A stretch of 64,000 bases of DNA from Saccharina japonica (Eukaryota > Sar > Phaeophyceae > Laminariales > Laminariaceae), in the NCBI GenBank assembly GCA_008828725.1, contig MEHQ01001995.1, forward strand, positions 41,078-105,077, written 5' to 3'. The notes below the pieces were generated by a model. The model searched no databases. It was not told the DNA's origin and saw only the letters and a list, made by a program, of their open reading frames with translations. This document shows, piece by piece, positions 21,643 through 30,626 of the stretch. A program made the position numbers and the translations under genes. Within the stretch, counting starts at the first letter, position 1. Each line of letters starts with the position of its first letter.

Positions 21643-24600
21643 TTACGAATTTCCAGTTCTCCTAGCTTTCAGGATCTCACGTTCGTTGAGTTCCTCCCAA
21701 TCTCCGTCTGAGTACCGAACCCGCCAGTACGGTGACTTGTAGTCGAAGATCTTCGAAAGGTGACGCTTCTTATTTCCTTCAGCGCCCGCGAATTCTCTCC
21801 AGATCACGGTCCTCACGGGGTGTTGTTTCAACGCATGTTCACGGTCGATTGCATCTCTTTCCTTCCGTGTTAGCATCGAAGACGGCCTTGCCCGACACTC
21901 CGCTTCGTGATATGTCTCCCACAGTGCATGGAAAACGTCCAGCTGTAAGGGGGTGAAACTGTCTCGCGTCTCTTCCTCGGACAGCCACTGCGACTCTGAA
22001 CCATCCACGAATCGCCCCTTGTATCGCCACTTCCAAGCGTTGCCTTGACCCATCACAGCCTCTCTGTCTATCAGGGTATACATAGACGACGCTACAATCG
22101 ACGGCTCCGCAAGTCCGAAGTCAACTCCCCATGCCAGGTGAGCGAACTCGTCCTCGAAGTCGTGACGGAGGTTGTCCGGACGTAAGTGGAACATCTTGAT
22201 GTTCGCTGCTGACGCCCTCCGTCGGCGAATCCCTCGCCCATTCATCGTGACGATGTAGCTGAGTCCTGGTAAGACAACTTCAGTCACCTCCCAAGGTCCG
22301 GTCCAGTGCTCGTGGGCTAGTTTATGATGGATCCCCTCTCTTGCCATCACAGACTCCGCCTCCTTCACCAGTACCTTGTCTCCGACAACCACACGGGTTC
22401 CTACCGAGGTCCGACCGATTTCAGCATTCCGACTCTCGCGAGTTTTCTGCCTGTCATCATGTCTTTTCAATAGAGCTTCCCGTACATCTCGTACCTCCTT
22501 GTACGCTTGACGTTTGTCGGCCACGTAACTGTGCATCCCGCCCCTGAAATCACCACCATCGATCTCGGGGTGCGTAGCATCAAGTTGCGTGCGCGCATCA
22601 CGACCGAAGAAAAGACGGAAGGGAGTTGGCTTCCCCGGCAAGCGCAGGTCCGGCGTGGTACGATGGATCCACAGTGCCGGCTGTACGTACTCGTCCCATC
22701 TGCGTGGCCAGGTCTTGCACAGTTCTCCTAGTGCTTCGTGTAGCCACCCCCCCAGTCTCTCCACCGTCCCCTGCGCACGAGGATGGTCGGCAGGCCCATA
22801 GGCGATGGTCACGTTCAACCACTTGCATAAGTGTTGCATCACCTCTGCCGTGAACTCGGATCCCGGATCACTGCGAACATACAGCGGTAGCCCAAAAGTA
22901 AGCATCACTTCAAGCAGTTTCTTCGCTACTCCGAGTGCTTCTTTCGTGGGGAGCGGGAAGGCGAACAAGAACTTGCTGGCTTTGTCGACTGCCACCAGTA
23001 GAACTTTGTTGCCTGCGTCCGACTTCACCCCCATGTCCTGGATGTCGACTTCGAGTACCTCCCCGGGTCGCAGAAACCTCGCCGGTAGCATGGCAACCCG
23101 TTGACTCGCTGATCGCTTGCGACGCCTGCACCCACACGAGAGGACGTAGTCTCTCACGTCCCTGATGAGGGTAGGCCAGCAATACCGACGACTAACCAAG
23201 GCTGTAGTTCTCGCCGTCCCTGGATGCCCATAGGTGCTGTGCGCCAGCGCCATAATCCCTGGAACGAGAGATTGGGGAACTGCAAGTCGTGGGACCTTTC
23301 CCAGAGGTGCTACCCACAAGAGGCCATTGTCATCCATCACATATTCGCCACCTCCTGCTCCTCGGTTTCCCACTTCCTGGAGTTCTTCCCGAATCCTGCC
23401 AAGTACCATATCTTCGCACTGCCTCTGCATCAGTTGTGGCGTATCTTGGAGAATAGCTGTCACATTTTCCAGCATGGGCGGTTCCGACCGCTGGGATCTC
23501 TTGGCCTCTTTCCCTGATCCGCTTGAACGGCTGCTGGTGTCCTTCGGTGGTTCCTCCAAAGGATCTCGTTGCCGTTTCGGTCTTGGGATGGGCTCTCTCT
23601 GCCCCTTGCGTTTGCGTGGACGATCAACTTCCACTGGTAGCTCAGTAGTAGTGATTGTCTGCGTCGGTGCATTCTCCATCTCCTCCTCCTCAGGTAACGG
23701 TGGTTCTGCCTCCCAGACAACCTCCGGTTCCTGGGGAGTGGCCTTCGCCTGCGATCTCGTGACCGCTCTCGTCACCCCTAAGGTTTCTGTTGCTGCGAGG
23801 TAATCCTCAAACACCATGCAGGCCAATCCTTCCAGTTCCACGACCTCTGGCACCGGTTTTCCCAGTAAGCCTTGAACAGCTAGTTCAACTAACACTGCTC
23901 GTAGCATTGGAGGAGACGTGAAATCTGCGATGACGTTCGCCGCTGCGCTTTCGCTGACCGTCTGCGGGATCACATAGTGTTCCTGTCCTGTGGTGATCTT
24001 GGCGTAGTCGTTGAAGTGCAACTCTTCAGCTTCTTCAAGGCGTGCCGTATCCGCTGGGTGTGCGACATACCCTTCGGTTGGCTTTTCCCCCATGATGTGA
24101 ACACGGTTCAAAGAGATGATGGGTTCGCTGAACGAATAAACCGCTCGCTCTCCGATGCCTCTCTTCAGGAAGTATGCGCCTCTTCGTCCCAGAAATTCCC
24201 CCAATTCCTGAACTGGTTGCTTTACCTTCTCCAACCTCCGCTTCCAAACGGCTAACTTCCCCTTCGTGGCAAGGCCTCCCTTGATTCCTACCACGAATGT
24301 CCGTTTCCTCCTCCACGGAATCCCTACTTGGCTCGCCGATATCTCCGCCTTGTCCACGATGTATGACTCTCGTTCCAAAGCAGGGAGAATCTCGTCGTTC
24401 CATTCCGTCGTTCGCAGAAGGTTGCTCAGACATTCGAGTATAAAAACTCGTGCGTCTGAGGCGATGGCAGCTTGGACTAAGCTACTCGCTCCGGATACTC
24501 CTTCCTTCTCTCGTACCCCTTCAAACCTCCTGCAGGCATCACCGACCACCACGTCTGGCTTCACCTCTCTCAACATGCTTAGGCATTCCTGTGACCCTGT

Positions 24601-25098
24601 TGTCACCCTGAGTAGCCTCGCACCGTTGTCCAGTCCGTTTGCTCTGATGCATTCCAGTGCTGTCCAGTCCTGGTCTACCGCTCCTCTGACCGTCAGCAAT
24701 CCCTCCGATGCAAGGATGCTGCCTCCCCCCCCACAGTCGAGCATGACCACCACTGGAAGCTCCGGTGCAATAACAAGCTCGGCCTGTTGAGTATCTGCCT
24801 CAGATGGGTCTGCGGGTGTGAATGCGACGGCTGCCAGCACTGCAAGACTTTGAGTACTAGTTTCGTCTACACCTTCCACTCCTAAGGTTTCGAGGTGTAC
24901 GCCGTCGAGCACTGGCCCCTGTGGCCCTTTGTAAACGTTTGGCAACGACCCGTCTCCTGGAAAAGAGTTGTCGAAATCCTCGATCACGTTGCTCTTGTTC
25001 GGTAACCGCGACATGGCGTACTTGCACTTCCTCCACCGTGTTCGGCCTTGACAGCTGCGTGATAGCATCAATCTTGCTCGGGGCCGGCCTTGTACCAA
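21643..25098 (-). CDS. Retrotransposon polyprotein: methyltransferase-like + integrase + chromodomain-like
   Basis: 1151 codons. Residues ~116-405: C5-cytosine methyltransferase-like domain (separate entry). Residues ~440-560: charged linker with basic runs (PRKRKGQ, RPKRQRD) that could be nuclear localisation signals. Residues ~612-660: H2C2 zinc finger (H620, H625, C655, C657). Residues ~680-785: integrase core with D685, D744 and E780, i.e. exact D-D-35-E spacing. Residues ~925-975: typical Ty3 'HWTGPWEV…Y.V' segment. Residues ~1007-1062: chromodomain-like 'WRYKGRFVDGSESQWLSEEE'. Residues ~1115-1142: a terminal 'SPYWRVRYSDGDWEELNERE' module. The ORF start is an artefact: its first ~30 residues overlap the RT ORF out of frame, and 'YAMSRLP' at ~27-33 looks like the DA-x-SRLP end of a lost RNase H. 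The frame is otherwise intact, indicating fairly recent activity. Confidence 0.92.
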   Translation of the reverse strand: MVQGRPRARLMLSRSCQGRTRWRKCKYAMSRLPNKSNVIEDFDNSFPGDGSLPNVYKGPQGPVLDGVHLETLGVEGVDETSTQSLAVLAAVAFTPADPSEADTQQAELVIAPELPVVVMLDCGGGGSILASEGLLTVRGAVDQDWTALECIRANGLDNGARLLRVTTGSQECLSMLREVKPDVVVGDACRRFEGVREKEGVSGASSLVQAAIASDARVFILECLSNLLRTTEWNDEILPALERESYIVDKAEISASQVGIPWRRKRTFVVGIKGGLATKGKLAVWKRRLEKVKQPVQELGEFLGRRGAYFLKRGIGERAVYSFSEPIISLNRVHIMGEKPTEGYVAHPADTARLEEAEELHFNDYAKITTGQEHYVIPQTVSESAAANVIADFTSPPMLRAVLVELAVQGLLGKPVPEVVELEGLACMVFEDYLAATETLGVTRAVTRSQAKATPQEPEVVWEAEPPLPEEEEMENAPTQTITTTELPVEVDRPRKRKGQREPIPRPKRQRDPLEEPPKDTSSRSSGSGKEAKRSQRSEPPMLENVTAILQDTPQLMQRQCEDMVLGRIREELQEVGNRGAGGGEYVMDDNGLLWVAPLGKVPRLAVPQSLVPGIMALAHSTYGHPGTARTTALVSRRYCWPTLIRDVRDYVLSCGCRRRKRSASQRVAMLPARFLRPGEVLEVDIQDMGVKSDAGNKVLLVAVDKASKFLFAFPLPTKEALGVAKKLLEVMLTFGLPLYVRSDPGSEFTAEVMQHLCKWLNVTIAYGPADHPRAQGTVERLGGWLHEALGELCKTWPRRWDEYVQPALWIHRTTPDLRLPGKPTPFRLFFGRDARTQLDATHPEIDGGDFRGGMHSYVADKRQAYKEVRDVREALLKRHDDRQKTRESRNAEIGRTSVGTRVVVGDKVLVKEAESVMAREGIHHKLAHEHWTGPWEVTEVVLPGLSYIVTMNGRGIRRRRASAANIKMFHLRPDNLRHDFEDEFAHLAWGVDFGLAEPSIVASSMYTLIDREAVMGQGNAWKWRYKGRFVDGSESQWLSEEETRDSFTPLQLDVFHALWETYHEAECRARPSSMLTRKERDAIDREHALKQHPVRTVIWREFAGAEGNKKRHLSKIFDYKSPYWRVRYSDGDWEELNEREILKARRTGNS
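23884..24753 (-). other. C5-cytosine DNA-methyltransferase-like domain inside the retrotransposon
   Basis: The motifs of C5 methyltransferases appear in order: I 'VVMLDCGGGGSILASEG' (residues ~118-133, cofactor loop); II acidic 'AVDQDWTALECIRANG'; IV 'PDVVVGDACRRFEGV', keeping the catalytic Cys (C189) but with PCQ changed to ACR; VI 'FILECLSNLL', keeping the Glu of ENV (E222) but not the Asn; VIII 'GIPWRRKRTFVVG' in place of QRRRR; IX-like 'ADTARLEEAEELHFND'; X-like 'ANVIADFTSPPMLRAVLVEL'. The fold is clearly that family; whether it is active is uncertain because three signature positions differ. No separate target-recognition domain is recognised. It lies between RT and integrase, where RNase H ends in related elements. 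Confidence 0.8.
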
Positions 25099-26062
25099 GC
25101 CTATCCACGATCATGCCGACGAACTCCATGACCGACTGACAGAAACGCGATTTCTGGAGATTGACGGTAAGACGTCCTTGCCGTAGACATTCGAGCGTTT
25201 CTCGAAGCAGCCCCCAATGATCTTCAAGGGTTTTCGACGGGATGGCGATGTCGTCCAACCAGTTATTGATTCCTTTATCCTTGACTGGCAACAGTCGCCC
25301 TCCCACGCAGTTGGCAAACGCGGATGGCACTGTCTTCAACCCGAAGCCGCAGCGAACGCACTCGTTCAGCTTCCCATCAGCGTTTCGAAACGCCGTCAGG
25401 TGTCGATCGTCCTCATGGATCTCGAGCTGTAAGAATCCTGAAGCCAAATCGATGCTGGAGAAATACTTCGACCCTTCCATCTCATCCATAATGTGCTGCA
25501 GGTCCCCGAGTCCACCACTCTGTGACTTGAGCAGTGCATTGGCACCTCGAAAATCCTGCACAACCCGTACTGTCCCGTCTTTCTTGCGAGCCGTCGAACA
25601 ATTGGCAGCCCACTCGGAAGTTGGTTTCGATGGTTTCACCGCGCAAAAGTGATACCACTCGGCATATATCGCTCCTATTGCGGCTTCTCCGACCTCTTTC
25701 GGGGCGAATGGTACCCGCGATGAGGATGATGTCGGCCGGAAACCCTCCTCACCATCGAAACTGATGATACTTCGATGATCCGTCATGAACGCGGCTCCAA
25801 GCACCATCGCGTACGGGAGTCCTTTCACCACCCGGAAATTCACACGGAATATCTGGTCGACCGGTGCAAAGACCAGCGGTAGCAAGCACGAGTTTACCAC
25901 TTCCATCGGGGGTATGGCGCTGTTCTTTGGGTTTGCTGCGGTAAGTAGGCCCTTTTCCGTTGGACTCACCAGCGATTTGCCCCAACCGTCACTTTCCTCA
26001 ATGGACTCGGTGAACTGCCGTGACACGTAGTTTCCTACACCTGCCCCAGTATCCACCAGCAC
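24857..26062 (-). CDS. Retrotransposon protease and reverse transcriptase
   Basis: 401 codons. 'LVDTGAGVGNYVS' at residues 2-14 is the aspartic protease active site (D-T-G). RT spans ~155-345: 'KKDGTVRVVQDFRGAN', 'FSSIDLASGFLQLEI' (first catalytic Asp, D205), 'LKTVPSAFANCVGG', and 'NNWLDDIAIPS' (D270, D271; Trp replaces the usual Tyr of the YxDD box). The thumb begins with 'LSRPNTVEEVQ' and then homology ends: the last ~55 residues are out-of-frame reading. The true product probably continues, by frameshift or in the parent element without the deletion, into the methyltransferase/integrase ORF. The true start lies upstream, since 'RRLPIAVLVDTGAG' is open before the listed Met. RT residues are otherwise intact. 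Confidence 0.9.
   Translation of the reverse strand: MLVDTGAGVGNYVSRQFTESIEESDGWGKSLVSPTEKGLLTAANPKNSAIPPMEVVNSCLLPLVFAPVDQIFRVNFRVVKGLPYAMVLGAAFMTDHRSIISFDGEEGFRPTSSSSRVPFAPKEVGEAAIGAIYAEWYHFCAVKPSKPTSEWAANCSTARKKDGTVRVVQDFRGANALLKSQSGGLGDLQHIMDEMEGSKYFSSIDLASGFLQLEIHEDDRHLTAFRNADGKLNECVRCGFGLKTVPSAFANCVGGRLLPVKDKGINNWLDDIAIPSKTLEDHWGLLRETLECLRQGRLTVNLQKSRFCQSVMEFVGMIVDRLGTRPAPSKIDAITQLSRPNTVEEVQVRHVAVTEQEQRDRGFRQLFSRRRVVAKRLQRATGASARRRTPRNLRSGRCRRN
25000..25030 (-). other. Deletion junction: RNase H domain missing
   Basis: In minus-strand reading, RT stops at 'NTVEEVQ' and the next conserved word, in another frame, is 'YAMSRLPNKSNVI', which matches the segment following RNase H in Ty3 elements. 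The ~200 residues of connection and RNase H normally between them are absent. A single internal deletion explains both the loss and the frame change. Confidence 0.6.
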
Positions 26063-27104
26063 CGCAATCGGAAGTCGCCGGCTGGGGTGTTCGAGAGCCT
26101 CCTCGCCACTCCCGGTGCAGCACCGACTCGTAAGCGCTCTTCCGTCCTTCTACCCCCATTTCCTTGACTAGGCGGTCGACCATGCGTTGGGCTTCTTTCG
26201 AAAACCCTCCGGTTATGTCGTATAACGGATTAAGCTGTCCGATCCGCGATCCATCAGTTCCTAGTGGGAAGGGTGGTTGTCCTCCCTGGGGTCCCCACCC
26301 CCGCATCATGGGTTGACCACCCCACGGTGCCTGCCACCCCTGAGTTCCCGCTGGTCCGATGAATCCTGGCTGTTGTTGACCAGTGAACCCTGGCTGTTGT
26401 TGACCAGTGAACCCTGACTGCTGTTGACCAGCGAACCTTGGTTGCTGTTGCCCAGCGAACCCTGGTTGCTGTTGCCCAGCGAACCCTGGCTGCTGTTGCC
26501 CAGCGAACCCTGGCTGCTGTTGCCCAGCGAACCCTGGCTGCTGTTGCAGTGGCGGCCTTGGCACTATCGGAGGTCCCCACCGCGATGTAGGATTCGGTTG
26601 TGCTCCTTTTGGGGCTATCTGTGGACCCCATCGTCCTCCGACTCCAAAGGGCGACGGTAGAGGGGGAGGGGCCATCTGATTATACCCGCCTCCCGCTCCT
26701 ACAGGATTTGCCGGTCCTGTTGCCCCTTGTCCTGCACCACCCTGCGGACCCCATCCAACCTGGCCGTCCTGTGGTGGGCCTCCAGCCTGCTCTGTGGCGG
26801 GCCCCCTTGTGGCGGGCCTCCCTTCGGATAAGGTCCACCAAAACGTCCCAAAAAAGGTCCCCCTCTTCCTGCCATGGCCGTTTGGTGACCCTGTTATGTT
26901 CTTCCCTTCCATCAATCCCCCCCCCCTTCCCGGGACGCCGCCCGTTTCCCTTTGACTAAACCTCTGGCTTTGCTGTCGTGTAGAGCAAGATGAACTCGAC
27001 GTCGCTGTGTTGTACCCGATGTACTCGACGAGGCTGTGCAGTACACGACGGACTCGACGACGCTGTGTTGTACCCGATGTACTCGACGAAGCTGCGTAGT
27101 ACAC
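25998..27104 (-). CDS. Gag-like protein with QQQPGFAG repeats
   Basis: 368 codons, Gly/Pro/Gln-rich. Residues ~190-250 hold about eight copies of the octapeptide QQQPGF(A/T)G (DNA at about 26345-26545, 24-bp units). Residues ~290-325 ('GSRIGQLNPLYDITGGFSKE', 'VDRLVKEMGVEG') look like folded sequence. No capsid or CCHC knuckle is recognised, so assignment as Gag is from position before the protease. The last ~40 residues run out of frame over the protease start, so a frameshift or small deletion separates the two ORFs. The N-terminal part is translated from a 29-bp tandem repeat and may not be genuine coding. Confidence 0.65.
   Translation of the reverse strand: MYYAASSSTSGTTQRRRVRRVLHSLVEYIGYNTATSSSSCSTRQQSQRFSQRETGGVPGRGGGLMEGKNITGSPNGHGRKRGTFFGTFWWTLSEGRPATRGPATEQAGGPPQDGQVGWGPQGGAGQGATGPANPVGAGGGYNQMAPPPLPSPFGVGGRWGPQIAPKGAQPNPTSRWGPPIVPRPPLQQQPGFAGQQQPGFAGQQQPGFAGQQQPGFAGQQQPRFAGQQQSGFTGQQQPGFTGQQQPGFIGPAGTQGWQAPWGGQPMMRGWGPQGGQPPFPLGTDGSRIGQLNPLYDITGGFSKEAQRMVDRLVKEMGVEGRKSAYESVLHREWRGGSRTPQPATSDCGAGGYWGRCRKLRVTAVHRVH
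26345..26545 (-). repeat. 24-bp coding tandem repeat in gag
   Basis: About eight copies encoding QQQPGF(A/T)G; the copies nearest 26500 are identical, those near 26380 vary. Confidence 0.9.
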
Positions 27105-27138
27105 GACGGACTCGACGACGCTGTGTCGTACAAGGCGA
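26994..27138. repeat. 29-bp tandem repeat with 58-bp higher-order unit
   Basis: Five 29-bp units starting 'actcgacg(a/t)(c/a/g)gctg'. Odd units end 'gtacccgatgt', even units end 'gtacacgacgg', so it was amplified as a dimer. Confidence 0.85.
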
Positions 27139-30078
27139 AGATGGTGTCCAACGATGTAGTCCAGGGAGACGAGTGGAGTCCAGGGGATCGATGGAGTCTA
27201 GTAACACCGGGTTGTCTCCATCAAACGGGCATAAACAGTGGCTCGGGATAAAGTGGGTGGGAAACGGTTTCGAGAACATGTATATCTACCTTCCTGGTTT
27301 ATTGAAAGTTGTCCACTTATCATAAAATAAATAAATATATGTAACCCTTCGAAAGCTCGAGTCTTCACTAACATAGTAACGTATGGAATCCCCTAGGTAT
27401 CTAAGACGCATCAATCTCATTGTAGGCATTAGCTATATCCGTCATTGTTGTACATCCTTTACACATTATCTCAACGAAGTTGGAACAGCAGAATCTATCA
27501 TTTTGTAAATATTTATTGAGGTATCAACATTCATTCATAGAGTAACACTCGATAAAGGTTTCAGGGTCTACATATATTCATGCATAACTGTTAGTAGTAA
27601 ATTCCTATGTAGCCTTGAAAGTATTGGTATAGTAGCTCCCCGGATGTATGTAGCTCCGCTATATGTAGTAATTCCCATGACGTGTATAGCTCCACTGACA
27701 TCTGAAATAGTATTTTGTTTCCATTGCTTAGTATTAATGTATTCTCTATAATCCTCAAAATTCCAACGTCCTGTTATCGAGCTTCCCCCGTTCCTGACTC
27801 CCTATGATACTATCTCTAAACCATGTTTCCAATTCCGGTAAGTTCTCGGCATGACAAAGAGCAGCTATAGAAAGGCTTACATTCCCCATACAGAATCGAA
27901 AACTAGAACCAATTTGCAATATCGCCACCCCTGAAACATCTGTGAGAGCAACCTTGCAGTGTCTGTAGAATCTGCGAAGATATAAACCCATAGAAAGCCC
28001 TCGTCTTGTGATCGTCTCATAGTATGCATCAGGTGTAGTTCAATCAACAAACCCGAACTCATTTTCAACCTGTATGATGAACGTAGGCACATTCCTGTAG
28101 TGATTTATCACGCATCAAGTACTTACACAAAAAAAACAAAACTGGTTCAACAATCATCCTGAGAAAAACAAAACTGGTTCAACAGTAGTAGTCCATGTTT
28201 TTGGTCTTGGTTGCCGGTTTAGCCATTTCCTTGGGGATTATGACTGTAAACGTAGTTTTCGTTGGCTTTTTCGTCTTCTTCTTTTTCTGTTGTTGTTGTG
28301 ATGAAGATGGCTGGTTGACGTGTATTGTCATGGTGAATGTGGTCTTCGGGCGTTGCTTTTGGGGGTTCTTCGTCATGATAGGTAGTATTGGTATGTTACC
28401 TATAAATTACGAGCAGATTTGCCATACATGCGAGCACGGGAAGACCAATCTGTTTGTGTATTTCTGTATATGTATCTATTAACAGCTGTAATGTGTTATT
28501 AATCATCTAGACCAATCGATGTATCATACTATACAAGGTATAATAGACAAGTATTAATCTTGAAATCATAAAACGAAAAATTCAAAACTAGCTCAACAGT
28601 CCATGTTATTCCGTTTTAACCATCCTGCCTGAATATAAACAGAATATAAACAGACACCCCCCCAGCTTGATAGTAGACAACGCTCTCTAGCAGGCAGGCA
28701 TGTAATGTTGGTGCCTGAAAAAAAAAGGAAAAACTCAGCGGCAGACACGTATAGCAAGCAGCGAGCAGCAGCGGTTACAGCGAAAATAACCAAAACAAAA
28801 CATCCACCAGCCGAGTCATATCTCGCTTCCTTGACAGCGAGCATGTACGTATACGCATACATAACGGCAGGTTGTTGTTACTGTGTTGTTGCTGCAGGCT
28901 GTTGTTACTGTGTTGTTGCTGTATTTGGCCTTGTTCTTGTTGCAACGAGAGTGGAGCGTACATATCATTCTGCGTCGGGGATAGCTGTTGGTTCCAGGTA
29001 TTATATTGTTGCTTGCTGTTTGCGTTGGTGGGGCAGAAAGCGGCAGCGATTGCTATAAAAAATAACCAAAACAACACTGGTTGAGTTGTACATCGCCGCA
29101 CATACATATCATACTTTGATAGTACGTACTCGTATTGCTGTAGGACCGCATCAATTCTGTAGGACTTCATCAAATGATTATTATATCAATGGCGGTATAT
29201 ATAGTGTCACTGGGACCTGCGTGCAGAGCAAGCATCATTATAATACAAAAACTCAAAAAATTGCGTGACCCTGTAGCCGCAAAATTGTCGCGTACACATA
29301 CAAAAACAGCAGTGACGTCGTTCGAGGCGGGGAGAAAAAAAAACCCATTTCGTTTGCTCTCTGTATTGCTGTACGTATATCATAGAAGAAGTGTATGGGC
29401 GGCCTTTTCCATTCGAGTATTTTTCCATTCAAGTATTTTGGTACAGCAGTACAGCCGTACAGCAGTACATACAACAAAAGAAACTGCAGGGCACGTAGTA
29501 GCTGCTCATGTTTTTGCTTTTGTGACGTGTTGTGTCCTGCATACGTGTGCCTGTATATTGGTAAGCAGCTGTGAGTAGCACAACTGACAGGGAATATAGC
29601 AGGTACGTGTAGTTGTGCCCACGTACGTGTGTCTTGTGCTGTATTTTCAAGTACATTATAAAAACTGGTTTTCAGATAAGAGAAATAGATAGAGCAACAA
29701 GAGTTACAACCTTGAGCAGAGACAGTGACGTTTATGACATTTTCGGGTAAAGGAGGCAGCATTTACAACAGCAGCTACCTGCAGTATTGCTCATGGGTAC
29801 AAGTAGAGTGCGATGTCTGTGTGAACGGTTTCTACGTGTGAAGCTTCGCTACGAAAATGTGAAGTTTCGCTACCAAAATTAGGGTCTCCAAAGAGTACTC
29901 TACACCGTACGACGAGAGTACCTCAAGGCTAGAAAATCGTTCATGTTTTAGACTACTCAGTTTATTTTCTATATGTTTCGTACAAACTTGAACCGAAGAT
30001 AATTTGGATTGCTGCTGCACTTTTTTCTTCATGCTGCTGCGCTACCTGTGTAATCCTGCAAAACATGTCTCTACGGAT
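27139..30078 (-). other. Retrotransposon leader region without recognisable genes
   Basis: About 2.9 kb between the gag-like ORF and the primer site, AT-rich, with short frames on both strands (for example 27755-27991 minus, 28195-28482 plus) and small repeats ('gttgttactgtgttgttgctg' twice near 28875). It is far longer than a normal Ty3 leader. It may hold a nested insertion or lost gag sequence; I see no ends that prove this. Confidence 0.5.
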
Positions 30079-30096
30079 ATCTCAGCTGAAGCCCCA
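30079..30096 (-). other. Candidate primer-binding site
   Basis: Minus strand TGGGGCTTCAGCTGAGAT starts directly after the 5' LTR. The TGG start fits complementarity to a tRNA CCA end; which tRNA is not determined. Confidence 0.45.
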
Positions 30097-30542
30097 TGTA
30101 ACGAAGGATAAGAGCCGTTTTAGACGTACGCACCCTGGTCTCCAATCCACCTGTCCCTAGTCTCTCACCGCTTCGTAGTTCGTTTCCTTTCCGTACATGC
30201 TTTCAGGTTGGCTTGCCTCCTTGTCTTCTGGTATCAACAGCTTCCTGCAAAGTACCAGTCTTCTGCCTGTGAACTCCTCCTCGATCCTCCAGTGCTACAC
30301 AACAGATCTCAGTATCGAACCTTCGACAATACCTTGCTGTAACGATCGCTCTACTCAATCTCGCTTCGCAGTCACGCACGCTCAAGTTCTCTTCCATTTT
30401 TCCCTCGGATTGGTTTTGTGTTTTGGTTTGTTTTCGGACTAACCAAGAGCGGTGCTCTCTCGAAAGACTGGAGTTGCAGTCTTTAGGAAGCATTCCGTTA
30501 CGTACGTATTTTACGTTACGTACGGGCTAATCCGCCGCAACA
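30097..30542 (-). repeat. 5' LTR
   Basis: 446 bp, the same ends as the 3' LTR. About 312 bp are near identical to the 3' LTR, the U3-side ~134 bp are clearly diverged with compensating indels. Confidence 0.95.
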
Positions 30543-30626
30543 TCAGTTTTTGACTACTGCAGGTGTAGAGGTCTTCAACTAAGTTGTACTGCACGCAGGT
30601 GCACCTCTATCGTAGCATGCGTCCAG
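30543..30626 (-). mobile_element. MITE family A, copy 4, right half, with TCAG duplication
   Basis: Begins with the second TCAG (30543-30546) and continues 'tttttgactactgcagg…gtgcacctctatcgtagcatgcgtc', the other end of the MITE interrupted at 20807. Confidence 0.85.

Larger units (their letters stand above)
20808..30542 (-). mobile_element. Ty3-like LTR retrotransposon carrying a DNA-methyltransferase-like domain
   Basis: A 9.7-kb insertion bounded by two 446-bp LTRs with TG…CA ends and TCAG target duplications. On the minus strand the order is: LTR, primer-site candidate, ~2.9-kb leader without recognisable genes, gag-like ORF, protease/RT ORF, then an ORF with a C5-methyltransferase-like domain, zinc-finger integrase, chromodomain-like segment and terminal module, then polypurine tract and LTR. 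The order RT before integrase places it with Ty3-type (Metaviridae-like) elements. No RNase H is found. The reading frames of the last three ORFs are long, so decay is limited. Confidence 0.9.

Noticed and set aside
26424..26660. Plus-strand ORFs across gag, RT and integrase (for example 23234-23803, 24266-24790)
   Set aside because: Shadows of the minus-strand retrotransposon ORFs.
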